29,188 bases of DNA, from assembly GCA_035527455.1 (NCBI GenBank), contig DATLAN010000073.1, positions 1 to 29,188 on the forward strand. The letters are read 5' to 3'. The translations under genes were made by a program, and so were the position numbers. The DNA comes from DATLAN01 sp035527455. GTDB taxonomy: Bacteria > Planctomycetota > Planctomycetia > Pirellulales > Thermoguttaceae. Shown here piece after piece: positions 14,267 through 21,859 of the stretch; within the stretch, counting starts at the first letter, position 1, and the number at the start of each line of letters is the position of its first letter. Below the pieces are notes generated by a model, which was not told the DNA's origin, ran no database searches, and was given only the letters and a program-made list of their open reading frames with translations.

Positions 14267-14905
14267 TACGTTGCGGAATTCGGCCCGATAGACCGGCTCG
14301 TCGTGCAGCCGCATGCGACGCTCGAAATGGGTGCGGTAGGCCATGTCGTCTTCGGCGGCCGGCTCGGGCACCTCCAGCGGTCCTTCCAGGCCGGTGTGGT
14401 CCGCCAGCAGTTGAAGCGAAGTGTGGAAATACTCCTCGACGTCGGTCCAGAAATGGAAAACGCCCTCCGGCCGCAGCGTTCGCTGGACGTTACGCACGAA
14501 CGATTCCTTCATGATCCGTCGCTTCTCGTGGCGCTTTTTCCACCACGGATCGGGGAAGTAGACGTGGACGGCTTCCAGCGAGTCGTCCGGCAAGAGTTCG
14601 CCGAACAGCCGCAGCGCGTCGCCCGTGATGACGATGGCGTTGCTCAATTGCCGCTTGGCCAGGGCGTCGGCGGCGAATCGGGCGTACTTCTGTGAGACTT
14701 CGATGCCCAGGAAATCCGTTTCCGGCCGCCCGGCCGCCGCGTTTCTCAAAAAAAGCCCCTTGCCCGTTCCCACCTCGACCTCCAGCGGGGCGCTGCGTCC
14801 GAACAGTTTCGCGGCGTCCCATGGGCGGGGCAACTGGTCGAAGGTTTTCAGGTTCCTCGACAGGTCGAGCGCAGGATCGGTTTTTCGTAAAGCGCGGCGG
14901 CCCAT
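14237..14905 (-). CDS. trmB: tRNA (guanine-N7-)-methyltransferase TrmB
   Basis: 222 residues. It transfers methyl from SAM to N7 of G46 in the variable loop of tRNAs. The SAM-binding motif is VEVGTGKGLFL (about 43-53), followed by FLGIEVSQKYA and the TrmB signature VYFPDPWWKKRHEKRR (about 114-129). The last eight residues, KPRPVVAP, are encoded by an arm of the palindromic repeat at 14183-14266, whose sequence also sets up the TGA stop; the native C-terminus was probably different. Upstream the ATG is separated by only 5 bases from a 7-bp tandem array, and the coding strand there is C-rich, so no ribosome site is visible. Expression may rely on leaderless or SD-independent initiation. Confidence 0.92.
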   Translation of the reverse strand: MGRRALRKTDPALDLSRNLKTFDQLPRPWDAAKLFGRSAPLEVEVGTGKGLFLRNAAAGRPETDFLGIEVSQKYARFAADALAKRQLSNAIVITGDALRLFGELLPDDSLEAVHVYFPDPWWKKRHEKRRIMKESFVRNVQRTLRPEGVFHFWTDVEEYFHTSLQLLADHTGLEGPLEVPEPAAEDDMAYRTHFERRMRLHDEPVYRAEFRNVTKPRPVVAP

Positions 14906-14910
14906 GGGAG

Positions 14911-15048
14911 GCAGTGGGCAGTGGGCAGTGGGTAGTGGGTAGTGGGTAGTGGGCAGTGGGTAGTGGGCAGTGGGCAGTGGGTAGTGGGTAGTGGGTAGTG
15001 GGTAGTGGGTAGTGGGTAGTGGTGAGTGGGCAGTGGGTAGTGGTGAGT
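14911..15048. repeat. 7-bp G-rich tandem array (GTGGGYA)n
   Basis: About 19-20 head-to-tail units of GTGGGTA or GTGGGCA on the plus strand, with two GTGGTGA variants at the distal end. Spacing is GGG-N4-GGG throughout, which fits a G-quadruplex. It abuts the trmB start codon on its 5' side. No repeat-associated genes are near, so this is a minisatellite and not a CRISPR array. Confidence 0.95.
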
Positions 15049-15080
15049 AAAAGTCGGTTGACGGCAGTTGTGAGAACGTC

Positions 15081-15107
15081 GTTTAGCGGGCGGGCTTGCC
15101 CGCCGTT
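15081..15107 (+). repeat. GTTTAGCGGGCGGGC repeat
   Basis: A 27-base copy of the core hairpin with a CTTG loop. The bases before it (GTTGTGAGAAC) resemble the linker of the longer element at 10791-10880, but hairpin 1 is missing. It is between the tandem array and the mutase gene, 33 bases after the mutase stop codon, reversed relative to that gene. Confidence 0.9.
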
Positions 15108-15139
15108 CGTTTGTGGCAGCACACGGCGTTTGTCATCCG

Positions 15140-16363
15140 TCATTCGTCATTCGTCATTAGACATTCCAAAAAATACGACATCAACCGCCATCCTTCTTCG
15201 AACGCCAGCTTCGACCGCCCGGCGGTGGGGTCGTCGTAGGTGCTCGCCGCGTCGGGATCGACGCCGGTGCCGGCGATGGCGAAGGGGACGTACCCGTGGG
15301 CGTGCGTCTTGGTGCGAAGCGGCGTAGGATGATCGGGAGTCACCAGGATACGATATTCGCCGTGGGACTTCAACGCCTCGAACACCGGGCGGACGATGTG
15401 CCGGTCGATTTCCTCCAGGGCCTTGACCTTCGCCGCGGCGTCGCCTGCGTGCGACGCCTCGTCGGGTGCCTCGACGTGGACGCACACCACGTCGTACCCC
15501 TTCAGCGCCTCGACCGCGTAACGGCCCTTGGCGGCGTAGTCGGTATCCAGATAGGCCGTGGCCCCGGGCACTTCGATCCGTTGCCAACCGATCAGGACGG
15601 CCAGCCCTCGGAGAAGATCGACGGCCGTGATCATGGCCCCCCGCTTCCCGCCGTGCAGTTCGGCGAAGGAAGGCAACTGCGGCGTGCTGCCCAGGCCCCA
15701 CAGCCAGACGTTGGTGGCCGGCAGCTTACCCAGCCGCCGCCGGGCGACGTTCACCGGGTGTTCGGCGAACAGGAACACGCTGTCGTTCATCAATTCGGCC
15801 AGCCAGTCGCTGCCCGGGCCGCGGGGATAATCGTCCACGACCGACTTGTCGGTCAGGTCGTGGGGCGGAGTCGTCCGCGTGTAGCGCGAGAACAGGGCCG
15901 GTTCGCCCGCACCGCGATAGACCAGCAGGTTCCGGTAGCTCACGCCGGGGTAGAACTCCAGCCGCCGGCCGCCGAGTTCCTCCTGGGCCGCCTTCAGCAG
16001 CTCGGCGGCCTCCTCGGTCGAGATATGCCCGGCCGTGAAATCCCGCATCACCTGCCCCTCGACGGTCACCAGGTTGCAGCGGATGGCCCAATCTTCCGGC
16101 CCCAACTCGATCCCCTGCGCGGCGGCTTCCAGGGGGGCCCGGCCGGTGAAATGTTCCAGCGGGTTGTAGCCCAGCAGGCTCAGATTGGCCACGTCGGACC
16201 CGGGCGCCAAGGACTTCGGCACGTTACTCGCCCGGCCGACGATCCCCGCGGCCGCCACCGCGTCCATCGCCGGCACGTCGGCGGCCTGAAGCGGGGTCTT
16301 GCCGCCGAGCACTTCCTGGGGTTCATCGGCACAGCCGTCGGGGATGATGATGGCGTATTTCAT
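15140..16363 (-). CDS. phosphoglycerate-mutase-like enzyme (archaeal-type iPGM / proposed homoserine kinase)
   Basis: 407 residues of the alkaline-phosphatase superfamily, COG3635 type. The N-terminal metal site is IIPDGCAD (about 6-13); the nucleophile serine is in APGSDVANLSLLGY (about S56); later metal ligands lie in HVEAPDEASHAGD and TPDHPTP. The family either interconverts 2- and 3-phosphoglycerate without 2,3-BPG, or, when next to threonine genes, has been proposed (TIGR02535 model) to act as a homoserine kinase. Homoserine dehydrogenase lies directly upstream on the same strand, 217 bases away, favouring the second role. The ATG at 16363 starts at the conserved MKYAIIIPDG; no ribosome site is visible before it. 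Confidence 0.85.
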   Translation of the reverse strand: MKYAIIIPDGCADEPQEVLGGKTPLQAADVPAMDAVAAAGIVGRASNVPKSLAPGSDVANLSLLGYNPLEHFTGRAPLEAAAQGIELGPEDWAIRCNLVTVEGQVMRDFTAGHISTEEAAELLKAAQEELGGRRLEFYPGVSYRNLLVYRGAGEPALFSRYTRTTPPHDLTDKSVVDDYPRGPGSDWLAELMNDSVFLFAEHPVNVARRRLGKLPATNVWLWGLGSTPQLPSFAELHGGKRGAMITAVDLLRGLAVLIGWQRIEVPGATAYLDTDYAAKGRYAVEALKGYDVVCVHVEAPDEASHAGDAAAKVKALEEIDRHIVRPVFEALKSHGEYRILVTPDHPTPLRTKTHAHGYVPFAIAGTGVDPDAASTYDDPTAGRSKLAFEEGWRLMSYFLECLMTNDE

Positions 16364-16424
16364 GGAGGAAGATTCGAAATCCGGGGTTAGTGCTGCACGC
16401 AACGCCGCGTCACGCGACAGGATC

Positions 16425-16512
16425 GTTTAGCGGGCGGGCTTGCCCGCCGTTATTCGGAATGCGGATGGAGAAACGCCGCGGGGGTAACGGCGGGCAAGCC
16501 CGCCCGCTAAAC
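16425..16512. repeat. inverted pair of GTTTAGCGGGCGGGC repeats
   Basis: Two 27-base copies face each other (16425-16451 and 16486-16512) around a 34-base centre, extending outward with GGATC / GATCC. Each arm is itself a hairpin. It lies in the hom-mutase gap, where it could limit read-through. Confidence 0.93.
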
Positions 16513-16580
16513 ACGATCCAACGACATCGTGTCCATCCACTTCCATCGCAACCGTTCATCTTTCATCATTCATCCTTCCC

Positions 16581-17879
16581 CTAATTCCGTACTCGCATCC
16601 GGATGCTGCCCGAGTGGACGCTGGGCAACTCGTCGATGGTCTTCAGGGCGTCGGTCATGGCGCGTTCCAGCGCCGTGTGGGTCATGATGACCAGCGGCAC
16701 GACCCCCTCGGCTTCCTCTTCCGTTTCGTGCTGGATCACCGAGGCGATCGAGATGCCGTGCCTGCCGAGGATTCCGGCGATCTCGGCCAACACGCCGGGG
16801 CTGTCGTCGACGTGGAAGCGGAGATAGAAGCGGCCGGGCACTTTGCCCGGGTCGCGGACGGCCACCGGGGCGTCGCGGTCGGACCAGAGTTCCAGCGTGC
16901 GGAAGGTGATCGCCATCCGGCCGACGACCGTGTCGATCAGGTCGGCGACGACGGCCGAGGCGGTGGGCATCTGGCCGGCGCCCAGGCCCTGGAAGAAGAC
17001 CTTGCCCACGACGTCGCCGACCACGCGGATCGCGTTGTAGGCACCGCGGACCTCGGCCAGCGGCGAGCCCTGCCGGACCAGCGTCGGCGAGACGTGCAGT
17101 TCCAGCCCCTCGGAGACCAGGTTGGCCACCGCCAGCAGCTTCACGTTGTAGCCCAACTCCTTGGCGTAACGCATGTCGGCCACCTCGACCGTATCGATCC
17201 CGGTGCGGGGAATCTTGTGCCAATTGATCCGGGCGCCGAAGGCCAGATGGGCCAAGATGGCCAGCTTTTGGGCGGCGTCGCTGCCGTCGACGTCCATCGT
17301 CGGATCGGCCTCGGCATAGCCGCGTCGCTGGGCCTCGGCCACGGTGGCGGCGTAGTCGGAGCCCTTTTCGTCCATCTCGTTGAGGATGAAATTGCTCGTG
17401 CCGTTGAGGATCGCGTGGATCTGCTGGATCTGGTTCGCGGTGAGACATTCGCTGATCGCCGCGATGATGGGGATCCCGCCGGCCACGGAGGCCTCGAACG
17501 CGATCGAACGCCCCAGCCGCCGCGCCCGATCGAACAGCTCCGGCCCGTGCTCGGCCAGCAGGGCCTTGTTGGCGGTGACCACGTCCTTGCCGCCTTCGAG
17601 CAGCCGCAACATGACGGACCGGGCCGGCTCAAGCCCCCCGACGAGATGTGCTACGGCCGTGATTTCCGGATCGTTGATCACCGCCGAGAGGTCGTCGGTC
17701 AGCAATCCCTCCGGCAGACTGATCCCCCTCGGTCGGGTTAAGTCCGTGTCCACGACCCGGGCCAACTCGACGGGTCTGCCGGCGTGCCGGGCGATCCGCT
17801 CGCCTCTTTCGAGCAGCAGCCGGGCAACACCCGACCCGATGGTTCCGAATCCGACGATGGCGACCTTGGCACTCTTCAT
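16581..17879 (-). CDS. hom: homoserine dehydrogenase with C-terminal ACT domain
   Basis: 432 residues. It reduces aspartate semialdehyde to homoserine with NAD(P)H, the branch point for threonine and methionine. The nucleotide-binding motif is VAIVGFGTIGSGVARLL (about 6-22). Catalytic-domain motifs are VVTANKALLA (about 99-108), ASVAGGIPII, ILNGTSNFIL and EADPTMDVDGSDAAQKLAIL. The ACT domain begins near residue 350 (FYLRFHVDDSPGVLAEIAGI) and suggests feedback control, probably by threonine. A sigma70-like promoter lies about 45-75 bases upstream. Downstream is the mutase-like gene, the possible next step in threonine synthesis. Confidence 0.96.
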   Translation of the reverse strand: MKSAKVAIVGFGTIGSGVARLLLERGERIARHAGRPVELARVVDTDLTRPRGISLPEGLLTDDLSAVINDPEITAVAHLVGGLEPARSVMLRLLEGGKDVVTANKALLAEHGPELFDRARRLGRSIAFEASVAGGIPIIAAISECLTANQIQQIHAILNGTSNFILNEMDEKGSDYAATVAEAQRRGYAEADPTMDVDGSDAAQKLAILAHLAFGARINWHKIPRTGIDTVEVADMRYAKELGYNVKLLAVANLVSEGLELHVSPTLVRQGSPLAEVRGAYNAIRVVGDVVGKVFFQGLGAGQMPTASAVVADLIDTVVGRMAITFRTLELWSDRDAPVAVRDPGKVPGRFYLRFHVDDSPGVLAEIAGILGRHGISIASVIQHETEEEAEGVVPLVIMTHTALERAMTDALKTIDELPSVHSGSIRMRVRN

Positions 17880-17921
17880 GGCGTGAGTAGCTCTTGCACG
17901 AACAACTGCCCCGAATCCCTT

Positions 17922-17951
17922 ATGCTAGGGTAGGTTACGGCTTTGCGTCAA
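17922..17951 (-). promoter_or_regulatory. candidate promoter for hom
   Basis: On the minus strand: TTGACG (17946-17951), an 18-base spacer and TAGCAT (17922-17927), followed by hom 42 bases later. Five and four of six consensus bases match. Confidence 0.45.
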
Positions 17952-17997
17952 GTGGCCAGTGGTGAGTAAAGGGCGAGTGGTAAGTGGTCAGAAGGGC

Positions 17998-18024
17998 GTT
18001 TAGCGGGCGGGCTTGCCCGCCGTT
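17998..18024 (+). repeat. GTTTAGCGGGCGGGC repeat
   Basis: A 27-base copy in the divergent gap between hom and the M42 gene. It is preceded by GTGGTGAGTAAA and similar bits that resemble the distal end of the array at 14911-15048, so the two loci share a longer, decayed similarity. Confidence 0.9.
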
Positions 18025-18123
18025 CGTTTGTGGGCCTGAAGACTTGCACGAATCGGCCCAGACACCATACTTGGACAAAACGATGTTCTCGTACCATGAT
18101 CGTAACCCCCCAGAGGATTCCCT

Positions 18124-19182
18124 ATGGAAACGGCCGCTTTCGACTTCTTCAAGACCGTCATCAAGACCCCCAGCCCTTCCGGCTATGAGAGCCCCTTGCA
18201 GAAGATCGTCCGCGACTACGTGGCCGACTTCGCCGACGAGGTAAGGACCGACGTACACGGCAACGTGATCGCGGTGAAGAATCCGGAGGCACCGTTGCGG
18301 GTGATGCTGGCCGGACACTGCGACCAGATCGGCCTGATCGTGCAGCACATCGACGACGAGGGATTCGTCTACGTTCGTACTATCGGGGGGTGGGACCCTC
18401 AGGTCCTGATCGGCCAGCGGATAACCGTCTGGACCGACAAGGGGCCCGTCTTCGGCGTGATCGCCAAGAAGCCGATCCACCTGCTGACCGAAGAGGATCG
18501 CAAGAAAGTCCCCAAGATCAAGGACTTGTGGCTCGACATCGGCGCGGCCGACAAGGAACAGGCCGAGGGGCTGGTCCGGATCGGCGACCCGGTCACGGTC
18601 GAGCTGAGTTTCAACGAGATGCCCAACAACCGGGCCGTCTCGCCCGCGATGGACGACAAGGCCGGTATGTGGGTGGTGATGGAGGCACTTCGCCGGGCGG
18701 ACGGGAAGAAGCTCAATTGCGGGCTGTACGCCGTCTCGACCGTTCAGGAAGAACTCGGGCTGCGGGGGGCCAAGACCAGCTCCTTTGGCATCGACCCGCA
18801 CGTGGGCATCGCCGTCGACGTCACGTTCGCCACCGACTGTCCCACGATCGAGAAGAAAGAGGAGGGCGACATCAAGCTGGGCAAGGGGCCGGTGATCTAT
18901 CGCGGGCCGAACATGAACCCGAAGGTCGTCCGCCGACTGATCGAAACGGCCGATGCCGCCAAAATTCCCTACCAGATTGCCGCCGAGGGCCGCGCCACCG
19001 GCACCGACGCCAACGCCATCCAGGTCAACCGCTCCGGCGTGGCAACCGGGCTGGTGAGCATCCCGAACCGCTACATGCACAGCCCGGTCGAGATGATCTC
19101 GCTGGAAGACATCGACCAAGCCGCCGATCTGTTGGCCCGGTTCGCCGAAAATCTGGCGGCCGACGCGGAGTTCATCCCGTAG
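18124..19182 (+). CDS. M42 family aminopeptidase
   Basis: 352 residues, the usual length for cytosolic M42 (TET-type) metallo-aminopeptidases. Metal ligands: AGHCDQIGL (H65, with D67 supporting), MDDKAG (D177 or D178), QEELGLRGA (E209 catalytic, E210), DVTFATDC (D232) and RYMHSPVE near the C-terminus. The enzyme trims short peptides downstream of the proteasome or other proteases as a large assembly. No signal peptide. ATG at 18124 follows GAGGA at 6 bases. Transcription is divergent from hom; TTGGAC at 18071-18076 could be a -35 box. Confidence 0.93.
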   Translation: METAAFDFFKTVIKTPSPSGYESPLQKIVRDYVADFADEVRTDVHGNVIAVKNPEAPLRVMLAGHCDQIGLIVQHIDDEGFVYVRTIGGWDPQVLIGQRITVWTDKGPVFGVIAKKPIHLLTEEDRKKVPKIKDLWLDIGAADKEQAEGLVRIGDPVTVELSFNEMPNNRAVSPAMDDKAGMWVVMEALRRADGKKLNCGLYAVSTVQEELGLRGAKTSSFGIDPHVGIAVDVTFATDCPTIEKKEEGDIKLGKGPVIYRGPNMNPKVVRRLIETADAAKIPYQIAAEGRATGTDANAIQVNRSGVATGLVSIPNRYMHSPVEMISLEDIDQAADLLARFAENLAADAEFIP

Positions 19183-19262
19183 GGCTGGTCGATTGTCGAC
19201 ATCCGCGGGGTTTTCGTCGCCGAATTTGCATCCGGCACTCGCAAGCGGTACAATCCGAAGTA

Positions 19263-19426
19263 GCACCAAACGGTTTTTGACATCGTTGCTGTAGACTTTC
19301 GGGTGGCACGCCCTGAGGAACGAAGGGCGTGTTCTCCTGATGTACCACGCCCTTCGTTCCTCAGGGCGTGCCACCCACGGTGAGGTCCCAGTCTTGATGC
19401 CAAACCGCCGAGAAACCGTTTGGTGC
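19263..19426. repeat. palindrome nested inside a second inverted repeat
   Basis: The inner part is copy 3 of the GGTGGCACGCCCTGAGG palindrome: perfect 31-bp arms at 19301-19331 and 19346-19376, loop 14 bases. The outer arms GCACCAAACGGTTT (19263-19276) and AAACCGTTTGGTGC (19413-19426) are perfect 14-bp inverse copies. The whole lies between the M42 and STN-like genes. Confidence 0.93.
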
Positions 19427-19501
19427 CAGTCGCCGGCGGCCCCGGAACACTGGCGGCGGGCTTCCCGCGTTCGCGTAACTTCTACTGAGGAGGACCGGAA
19501 C

Positions 19502-20287
19502 ATGTCCAGAACGAGGTTGTCGTTGGTCGTTGCGCTGTTGGCTGTGGGCCTCGTGCTCGCCGGGCTTCTGCCGTGTCAGGCGGCCGGGATGTCCAAGGCC
19601 GAGAAGAAGATCGAGGAGGCGCTGGATTCGCCTACCCAGTTGGAGTTCATCGAATGCCCGTTGCAGGACGTGATCGATTACTTGAAGGATTATCACGAGA
19701 TCGAGATCCAGATCGACGCCCGGGCGTTGCAAGACGTAGGCATCGGCACCGACACGCCGATCACCAGGAATCTCAAGGGCGTCTCCTTGCGTTCGGCGTT
19801 GACGCTGATGCTTCGGGAACTGGATCTGACCTTCCTGATCGAGAACGAAGTGCTGATGATCACCACGCCCGAGGAAGCCGAGTGCCGGCTGACGACCAAA
19901 ATCTATCCGGTGGGCGACGTCATCACTCGGGCCGACGTTGCCGCTTTCGATGCGCCGGACCAGGGCGGCGAATCGGCCGATTACGATTCGCTGATCGAAA
20001 TGATCACTTCGACCATCGAGCCGGTGAGTTGGGCCGACGTGGGCGGCCCGGGCTCGATCGCCCCGATGACCGTCCGGGGCACCGAGATCCTGGTCATCGC
20101 CCAAACGTACCAGATCCACCGCAAGATCGCGGCGCTGTTGGCGGAACTGCGAGAAGTGGCCGGCGCGAAACCGACGGCCAAAGGCGTGAAACCGTCGGCT
20201 GAAGACAAACCCGTCGGCGACCGGCCGGCGGCCAGATCGACTCCCGAAAAACCGTCCGCCGATGTAGCCGACCCTTTCAGCCAATAG
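19502..20287 (+). CDS. exported STN/secretin-N-like protein
   Basis: 261 residues. The signal peptide covers about residues 1-28 (RLSLVVALLAVGLVLAGLLP core). The mature part starts with LEFIECPLQDVIDYLKDYHE (about 49-68), then GVSLRSALTLMLRELDLTFL and NEVLMITTPEEAE, the layout of the STN domain found at the N-terminus of secretins and TonB receptors. A second segment (LTTKIYPVGDVIT, then IVIAQTYQIHRKIAALLAEL-like) is like the N1 part of GspD. There is no secretin barrel, and residues after about 222 are a Lys/Pro/Ala-rich tail. Such stand-alone proteins are frequent in planctomycetes; their role is unknown. GAGGAG precedes the ATG by about 10 bases. Confidence 0.72.
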   Translation: MSRTRLSLVVALLAVGLVLAGLLPCQAAGMSKAEKKIEEALDSPTQLEFIECPLQDVIDYLKDYHEIEIQIDARALQDVGIGTDTPITRNLKGVSLRSALTLMLRELDLTFLIENEVLMITTPEEAECRLTTKIYPVGDVITRADVAAFDAPDQGGESADYDSLIEMITSTIEPVSWADVGGPGSIAPMTVRGTEILVIAQTYQIHRKIAALLAELREVAGAKPTAKGVKPSAEDKPVGDRPAARSTPEKPSADVADPFSQ

Positions 20288-20374
20288 ATCCAACGAGGGG
20301 TTTTTTAGCCGGGTCGGACAATTGCTTTCCGCGGTGCAACCGGAACAAACTGTCGGCCAAAGCTGACGAAATCC

Positions 20375-20403
20375 AGGACACGGGCCCTGCGGCGCCCTAT
20401 AAT
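20375..20403 (+). promoter_or_regulatory. candidate promoter for the luxR-chaN operon
   Basis: A perfect -10 TATAAT (20398-20403) follows AGGACA (20375-20380, four of six) by 17 bases. The start codon is 22 bases after the -10 box, so the leader would be about 15 bases. Confidence 0.5.
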
Positions 20404-20424
20404 TGCGCGTAGAAGGGCCTGGCA

Positions 20425-20751
20425 ATGCGAGTGATCACGATCTCTCATGGTGCCGCGCCGCCGAAGGGGCTCAAGCAACTCGAAGACCTCGGCTGCCGCG
20501 TCATTTCGAAAGGTTCCACCGGCGACACCTTCTGCGCCGTGCTTTCCTTTCCATCGACCGATCACCGGCTTACGCCTCGCCAGGTAGAAATCCTGCAAAT
20601 GACGGCGGAAGGTCTCTCGGTCGCCCGAATTGCCGAACAGCTCAACGTCAGCCGCAAGACGGTCGAGCGGCATTTGAGACACGCTCGCCAACGACTTTCG
20701 GTGTCCAACGACGTGCAACTCGGGGTGGTCATCGAACGTCTGGGGTTGTGA
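20425..20751 (+). CDS. small LuxR-type HTH regulator
   Basis: 108 residues. The C-terminal half (about 49-106) is a LuxR/GerE helix-turn-helix: LTPRQVEILQMTAEGLSV, IAEQLNVSRKTVERHLRHAR. The first 45 residues are too short for a receiver or a ligand domain and contain a GCRVISKG segment of unknown use. A LuxR protein without a receiver may act constitutively or be controlled by its amount. It lies one base before the ChaN-like gene and is preceded by a clear TATAAT box, so the two form an operon and the regulator may control it. Confidence 0.85.
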   Translation: MRVITISHGAAPPKGLKQLEDLGCRVISKGSTGDTFCAVLSFPSTDHRLTPRQVEILQMTAEGLSVARIAEQLNVSRKTVERHLRHARQRLSVSNDVQLGVVIERLGL

Positions 20752-20752
20752 C

Positions 20753-21706
20753 ATGCGGTTGCCGTGCCTGATGCTGGTCCTGATTCTCGCCGCGGCCGGT
20801 TCCGCTGTTGCCGAGGATGACGACGGGCGTCCGGCCGTGTGGATCGATCTGTACCGCGGCGAGCCGCTCTCGTACGCGGAAATCCTCGAGGACCTGGCAA
20901 GTGTCCGCGTGATCTATCTCGGAGAAAGCCATCGCCTGCAGCGACACCACGACATCCAAGACCGCATCGTCGCCGATCTGGCGAAGCGGGACATTCCCCT
21001 GGTGCTCGCTCTCGAACAGATGGAGTCGTTTCGGCAGCCGGTCCTCGATCGATACAACCGCGGGGAGATCACCTTCGACGAGCTGGCCCGGGCAACCGAG
21101 TGGCCGGAGCGTTGGGAAAACTACCGGCAGTACCAGCCGATTCTGAAGGCTGCCCGAGAGGCCGGTGCGCCGGTTCTGGCGCTGAATGCCCGTTCGGAGG
21201 CGGTTCGGCAGATCGTTCGCAGCGGGGGAATCGAGAATCTGGCCCCCGAGGTGCGGAAGGAGTTGCCCGACGATATTCAGACGAAAGATCCGCCTTACGA
21301 GAAACTGTTGAACCTTCTGATGATGGTCCACATGTCGGCCACGCCGGAGCGTCTGCGGCCGATGGTCGAGGCCCAGATCGCCCGGGATGAGGCGATGGCC
21401 TCGGCGCTCTGCTCGTATCTGCAATCTCCGCAAGGGCAGGGCCGGACGGCGGTGGTACTGTGCGGAGCCGGCCACGTTTCCTACGGCCTGGGCACCGTGG
21501 CCCGGGTGCGGCGGCGGATGCCCGGCGTCAAGGACCGGATGGTCCTCTTCTCCGCCAGCGGCGACGTGCAACTCACGCCCGCCGAACGAGCCATGGCCCG
21601 GGGCATCACGATCACGCACGAGCAGTTACGCGCCGTCGATCGACCGATCGCCGACTACTTGCACGTGAAAGGGTTGAAGCGTAGTGTTCCGTCAATTCTG
21701 GAATGA
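20753..21706 (+). CDS. ChaN-like exported haem-binding family protein
   Basis: 317 residues of the ChaN/Cofac_haem_bdg (PF04187) type. Residues 1-20 form a signal peptide (MRLPCLMLVLILAAAGSAVA). The Cys at residue 5 is before the hydrophobic core, so it is not a typical lipobox. The family motif is VIYLGESHRLQRHHDIQDRI (about 53-72), with ALEQMESFRQPVLDRYNRGE and AVVLCGAGHVSYGLG farther on. In Campylobacter ChaN binds cofacial haems and is linked to iron uptake. No haem transport genes are here. The start is one base after the regulator's stop, which indicates translational coupling. Confidence 0.85.
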   Translation: MRLPCLMLVLILAAAGSAVAEDDDGRPAVWIDLYRGEPLSYAEILEDLASVRVIYLGESHRLQRHHDIQDRIVADLAKRDIPLVLALEQMESFRQPVLDRYNRGEITFDELARATEWPERWENYRQYQPILKAAREAGAPVLALNARSEAVRQIVRSGGIENLAPEVRKELPDDIQTKDPPYEKLLNLLMMVHMSATPERLRPMVEAQIARDEAMASALCSYLQSPQGQGRTAVVLCGAGHVSYGLGTVARVRRRMPGVKDRMVLFSASGDVQLTPAERAMARGITITHEQLRAVDRPIADYLHVKGLKRSVPSILE

Positions 21707-21814
21707 CGGAGCAGTAGCTTCCCGAATGCGGACAGTCGCTTGGCTCGGCGCGAGACGCGGGCGAAAACGCCCCCCGCGTGAGGGCCCCGGTGGTATCGGT
21801 CCGCGAGATGCTCG

Positions 21815-21820
21815 TATAAT
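21815..21820 (+). promoter_or_regulatory. candidate -10 box for the UVR-motif gene
   Basis: A perfect TATAAT in the context CGTATAATTGAGTGAGGAG, 39 bases before the ATG. It shares TATAATTG with the box at 20398. No good -35 hexamer is seen. Confidence 0.35.
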
Positions 21821-21859
21821 TGAGTGAGGAGTGGTTCCGTACGAGCCCGTAAACGCATC

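Noticed and set aside
14911..15048. CRISPR array
   Set aside because: Seven-base units without spacers; no cas genes.
17935..19503. Minus-strand open frame of 522 codons
   Set aside because: Antisense to the M42 peptidase gene, starting and ending in repeat sequence.
20268..20318. Terminator after the STN-like gene
   Set aside because: CCGACCC and GGGTCGG can pair, but the loop is about 37 bases and the T-run lies before the right arm, not after.
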